From NCBI GenBank assembly GCA_017547125.1, contig JAFYQL010000031.1, forward strand, positions 1 to 7,223: a stretch of DNA of 7,223 nucleotides. Reading direction: 5' to 3'. Positions 4,197 to 7,223 of this stretch are shown here, piece after piece; the first letter of the stretch is position 1; every line of letters starts with the position of its first letter. The notes under the pieces are model-generated. The model searched no databases, had not been told where the DNA came from, and saw only the letters and a list, made by a program, of their open reading frames with translations. The stretch comes from Bacillota bacterium. Lineage in GTDB: Bacteria > Bacillota > Clostridia > Lachnospirales > Anaerotignaceae. The position numbers and the translations under genes are program-made.

Positions 4197-5567
4197 ATGG
4201 AACTTCCTTTTAAATATACCGAAAAAATGAAAACACTTCTTGGCGGAGAATTTGATGAGTATATGGCGTCATTTGACGACAGCCGTTTTTATGGCCTGAG
4301 AATAAATACTCTTAAATTAAGCGCTGAAGAATTTGAAAAAAAGAATATATTCAGTCTCAAAAAGGTTCATTGGTGCGACACGGGCTTCTATTATGAAGAA
4401 AATGCCCGTCCTGCAAAGCACCCATACTACCACGCAGGGCTTTATTATCTTCAGGAGCCAAGCGCTATGAGCTCTGCGGAAGTTCTTCCGATAGAGGAAG
4501 GCGACAGAGTCCTTGACCTTTGTGCTGCTCCGGGCGGAAAAACAACTCAGCTTGCAGCCAAAATGCAAGGAAGTGGAGTACTTGTGAGCAACGACATAAG
4601 CGCAGGCAGGACAAAGGCACTTGTGAAAAACGTTGAGCTTATGGGTATAAAAAATGCCATAGTAACAAGCGAAACACCTGAAAAGCTTGCATCGAAGTTT
4701 GAAGGCTATTTCACCAAGATACTTGTAGATGCTCCTTGTAGCGGCGAAGGAATGTTCCGTAAAGAGCCTGACATTATCAAAAGCTGGAATGACGAAATGC
4801 TGGATTTTTGTGTGAGCGAGCAGGAAAAAATACTTGAAAGTGCGGCAAAAATGCTTGCACCTGACGGTATGCTTCTCTACTCAACATGCACATTCAACCC
4901 TGATGAAGATGAAAGAATGATTGAAAAATTCCTTGAAAGCCATCAGGAATTCAGCCTTTGCAATATTGATGAAAAATATGGCTTTGATAAGGGCAGAAAA
5001 GAATGGACAGAAACAGGCAATGCAGAAATAGAAAAATGTGCACGCCTCTGGCCGCACAAAATTGACGGCGAAGGTCATTTTGTGGCACTGCTTAAGAAAA
5101 ATAGCACAGCATCAAACCTTTTAAATATAGAAAAAACAAACTGCAAAGACAAACGACTTAATATTTTCTTTGAATTTGCAGACAAAAACTTAAATATAAA
5201 TTTTGATAAAAATGCAAATTATCAGTTTATAAACGACGGTCTTTATATGCTGCCTGAAGATATTCCGTCCCTTAAGGGCATAAGAGTAATGCGCAGCGGA
5301 ATGTATCTTGGCGAATTCAAAAAAGACCGCTTCGAGCCAAGTCAGCACCTTGCTATGTGCCTTAAAAAGGAAGAAATTAAGGTGTGTGCAGACATGGCAC
5401 TTGAGGATGAAAGAGTAATTCGCTATCTCAAAGGCGAAACAGTGGATTTTGAAAATATAAATGACGGCTGGTGCGTGGTGTGTGCAGATACATTCCCTCT
5501 TGGCTGGGCAAAGGCTCAGAAGGGGAGACTGAAAAACAAATACGCAACTGGCTGGAGATGGGAATAA
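4197..5567 (+). CDS. RsmB/RsmF-family RNA (cytosine-5) methyltransferase
   Basis: Cytoplasmic SAM-dependent enzyme that forms 5-methylcytosine in RNA, most likely ribosomal RNA; 456 residues from the ATG at 4197. Residues 1-95 form the N-terminal RNA-binding region (RINTLK at 35-40, GLYYLQEPSAM at 81-91). The Rossmann methylase follows: motif I LDLCAAPGGKT (106-116) for SAM, SND (131-133), motif IV DAPCSGEGMFR (178-188) with C181, and motif VI STCTFNPDEDE (229-239) with C231. In this family the motif VI cysteine attacks cytosine and the motif IV cysteine helps product release, so both key residues are present. A variable Asn/Lys-rich linker spans about 302-345, then a C-terminal domain ending FPLGWAKAQKGRLKNKYATGWRW (split here as FPLGWAKAQKG, 433-443, and RLKNKYATGWRW, 444-455), resembling the RsmF C-terminal RNA-binding region. 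It is followed 13 bases later by a radical SAM gene. The exact target base is not determined. Confidence 0.92.
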   Translation: MELPFKYTEKMKTLLGGEFDEYMASFDDSRFYGLRINTLKLSAEEFEKKNIFSLKKVHWCDTGFYYEENARPAKHPYYHAGLYYLQEPSAMSSAEVLPIEEGDRVLDLCAAPGGKTTQLAAKMQGSGVLVSNDISAGRTKALVKNVELMGIKNAIVTSETPEKLASKFEGYFTKILVDAPCSGEGMFRKEPDIIKSWNDEMLDFCVSEQEKILESAAKMLAPDGMLLYSTCTFNPDEDERMIEKFLESHQEFSLCNIDEKYGFDKGRKEWTETGNAEIEKCARLWPHKIDGEGHFVALLKKNSTASNLLNIEKTNCKDKRLNIFFEFADKNLNINFDKNANYQFINDGLYMLPEDIPSLKGIRVMRSGMYLGEFKKDRFEPSQHLAMCLKKEEIKVCADMALEDERVIRYLKGETVDFENINDGWCVVCADTFPLGWAKAQKGRLKNKYATGWRWE

Positions 5568-5580
5568 AGAAGGGATAAAT

Positions 5581-7223
5581 ATGGCTTTTTTACCTGTTAC
5601 AAAACAAGAAATGCTTGAAAGAGGCTGGGACAGGCCAGACTTTGTGTATGTCTGCGGCGATGCTTATGTAGACCATCCGTCTTTTGGCGCGGCTATTATC
5701 TGCCGAGTGCTTGAAAGCCACGGATATAAGATTTGCTTTGTTGCACAGCCTGACTGGAAAAGCACAGAAGACTTTACACGCTTCGGTGAGCCAAAACTTG
5801 GCTTTCTTGTAAGCGCCGGCAACATCGACTCAATGGTAAACCACTATTCTGTTGCCAAAAAAAGAAGAAATAAAGACTATTATACTCCGGGCGGAGAAAT
5901 GGGACGCCGCCCAGACAGAGCAACAATAGTATATTGCAATAAAATAAGAGAAGTTTACAAAAAAACGCCTATTATTATCGGTGGTGTTGAAGCCAGCCTT
6001 CGCCGTTTAAGCCACTATGACTACTGGGACAACAAGGTGCGCCGTTCAATACTTCTTGACAGTGGCGCGGACCTTCTTCTTTATGGTATGGGCGAGCATC
6101 AGATTGTTGAAATGGCAGACTCTCTTGCAAGCGGTATCCCTGTAAACGAGATTACTTTTATCAAAGGCTCTGTTTACAAAACAAAGGATATCTCAAGAGC
6201 ATATGATTACATTGTTCTTCCTAAATATAAGGAAATAATCAAGGATAAGGTTCGCTATGCCGAAAGCTTTCTTATTCAGTATCAGAATACAGATGCAATA
6301 CTTGGCAAAACACTTATCGAAGAATATGACGAATGGACTGTTGTGCAGAACCCTCCGTCGCCTCCGCTTCAGTCAGCTGAGCTTGATAAGGTTTATGCCC
6401 TTAACTATGAAAGAAACTACCACCCTATGTATATTGAACAGGGCGGTATTCCTGCTATCGAAGAGGTTAAATTCAGCCTTGTAAGTAACAGAGGATGCTT
6501 TGGCAACTGCAATTTCTGTGCTCTTGCATTCCATCAAGGCAGAACAGTTACTGCAAGAAGTCATAACTCACTTGTGGCAGAAGCTGAAAAGATTACATGG
6601 GATCCTGATTTCAAGGGTTATATCCACGATGTAGGCGGTCCAACTGCAAACTTCAGAGGTCCTGCGTGCAAAAAGCAGGCTGAAAAGGGTGCTTGTAAGG
6701 GCAAACAGTGCTTATGGCCAACAAAATGCGAAAACCTTGAAGTAAGTCACAAGGACTATATCAAACTTTTAAGACGTCTCCGTGAAATTCCGAGAGTCAA
6801 AAAAGTATTTATCCGTTCTGGTATCAGATATGACTACCTTATTTACGATAAAGACGAAACTTTCTTCAACGAACTTTGCAAATATCACGTAAGCGGTCAG
6901 CTTAAGGTTGCCCCTGAGCATGTATCTCCAAAGGTGCTTGCAAAAATGGGCAAGCCAACAAGAGATGTTTACGACAGATTTGTTAAGAAATATTATGAAA
7001 TAAACAAACGCCTCGGCATGGAACAGTATCTTGTGCCATATCTTATGAGCAGTCACCCTGGCAGCGATCTTGATGCGGCCATTGAACTTGCGGAATATCT
7101 CCGTGATATAGGACATATGCCTGAACAGGTTCAGGACTTTTATCCTACACCTGGCACACTTTCAACTGCAATGTACTACACAGAGCTTGACCCAAGAACT
7201 ATGGAAAAGGTTTATGTGCCAAA
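5581..7223 (+). CDS. YgiQ-family radical SAM protein, 3' end outside the window
   Basis: The open frame runs from ATG 5581 through 547 complete codons to the window end without a stop; relatives are roughly 600-740 residues, so the C-terminal part is missing. The N-terminal domain of the YgiQ (UPF0313) family is clear: MAFLPVTKQEM opening, GDAYVDHPSFG (26-36) and IIIGGVEASLRR (131-142). The radical SAM domain has the CX3CX2C cluster motif C306-C310-C313 that binds the 4Fe-4S cluster and SAM. A second group of cysteines, C363, C372, C377 and C383, is typical of the family and could hold a second cluster or metal (inference). LKVAPEH (441-447) and SSHPGSD (490-496) are further conserved stretches. 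The reaction is unknown; the family has no established function that I can state. Ribosome binding site AGAAGGG ends 6 bases before the ATG. It is 13 bases after the methyltransferase stop, so the two are probably co-transcribed. Confidence 0.93.
   Translation, partial: MAFLPVTKQEMLERGWDRPDFVYVCGDAYVDHPSFGAAIICRVLESHGYKICFVAQPDWKSTEDFTRFGEPKLGFLVSAGNIDSMVNHYSVAKKRRNKDYYTPGGEMGRRPDRATIVYCNKIREVYKKTPIIIGGVEASLRRLSHYDYWDNKVRRSILLDSGADLLLYGMGEHQIVEMADSLASGIPVNEITFIKGSVYKTKDISRAYDYIVLPKYKEIIKDKVRYAESFLIQYQNTDAILGKTLIEEYDEWTVVQNPPSPPLQSAELDKVYALNYERNYHPMYIEQGGIPAIEEVKFSLVSNRGCFGNCNFCALAFHQGRTVTARSHNSLVAEAEKITWDPDFKGYIHDVGGPTANFRGPACKKQAEKGACKGKQCLWPTKCENLEVSHKDYIKLLRRLREIPRVKKVFIRSGIRYDYLIYDKDETFFNELCKYHVSGQLKVAPEHVSPKVLAKMGKPTRDVYDRFVKKYYEINKRLGMEQYLVPYLMSSHPGSDLDAAIELAEYLRDIGHMPEQVQDFYPTPGTLSTAMYYTELDPRTMEKVYVP

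Noticed and set aside
4881..5078. Antisense ORF within the methyltransferase gene
   Set aside because: It is opposite motif VI and the end of the catalytic domain, has no independent signals and no recognisable product.
6257..6564. Short ORFs on both strands within the radical SAM gene
   Set aside because: The long open frame from 5581 through the radical SAM cysteines explains this DNA; these are shadows.

Overview
The window looks like a piece of a low-GC Gram-positive anaerobe, most likely a member of the Clostridia (Bacillota). This rests on the AT-rich intergenic DNA, strong GGAGG-type ribosome binding sites, sigma-A-like promoters with 17-base spacers, hairpin-plus-T-run terminators, and proteins typical of that group (a DctP-type lipoprotein, an RsmB/RsmF-like rRNA methylase, a YgiQ radical SAM protein). 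I cannot name the species.

Positions 1-94 hold a compact regulatory element: three operator-like palindromes and two facing promoters, built as a 30-bp perfect inverted repeat. About 300 bases follow with no convincing gene (one doubtful 28-codon ORF). A promoter at 394-422 and a palindrome at 437-460 then lead into a complete tripartite TRAP transporter: substrate-binding lipoprotein (dctP, 482-1492), small membrane subunit (dctQ, 1597-2085) and large membrane subunit (dctM, 2085-3356). A hairpin terminator after dctP probably lets most transcripts end there, so the binding protein is made in excess; dctQ and dctM overlap by one base. The three proteins would together import an organic acid using an ion gradient; the substrate cannot be read from the sequence.

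A strong bidirectional terminator (3367-3396) separates the TRAP operon from a convergent gene on the minus strand (3380-4066). That gene encodes a flavin-reductase-like FMN-binding protein with an unusual lysine-rich C-terminal tail, and its stop codon lies in the terminator loop. A divergent promoter region (4067-4196) then serves this gene and, on the plus strand, an apparent housekeeping pair: an RNA cytosine-5 methyltransferase of the RsmB/RsmF family (4197-5567) and, 13 bases later, a YgiQ-family radical SAM protein (5581 to beyond the window end).

Most of the window is ordinary and well explained. The least explained part is the left-hand 94 bases, whose mirrored, face-to-face promoters and three operators suggest a self-regulating locus whose main genes lie outside the window to the left. 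I did not find convincing evidence for a wholly new system.
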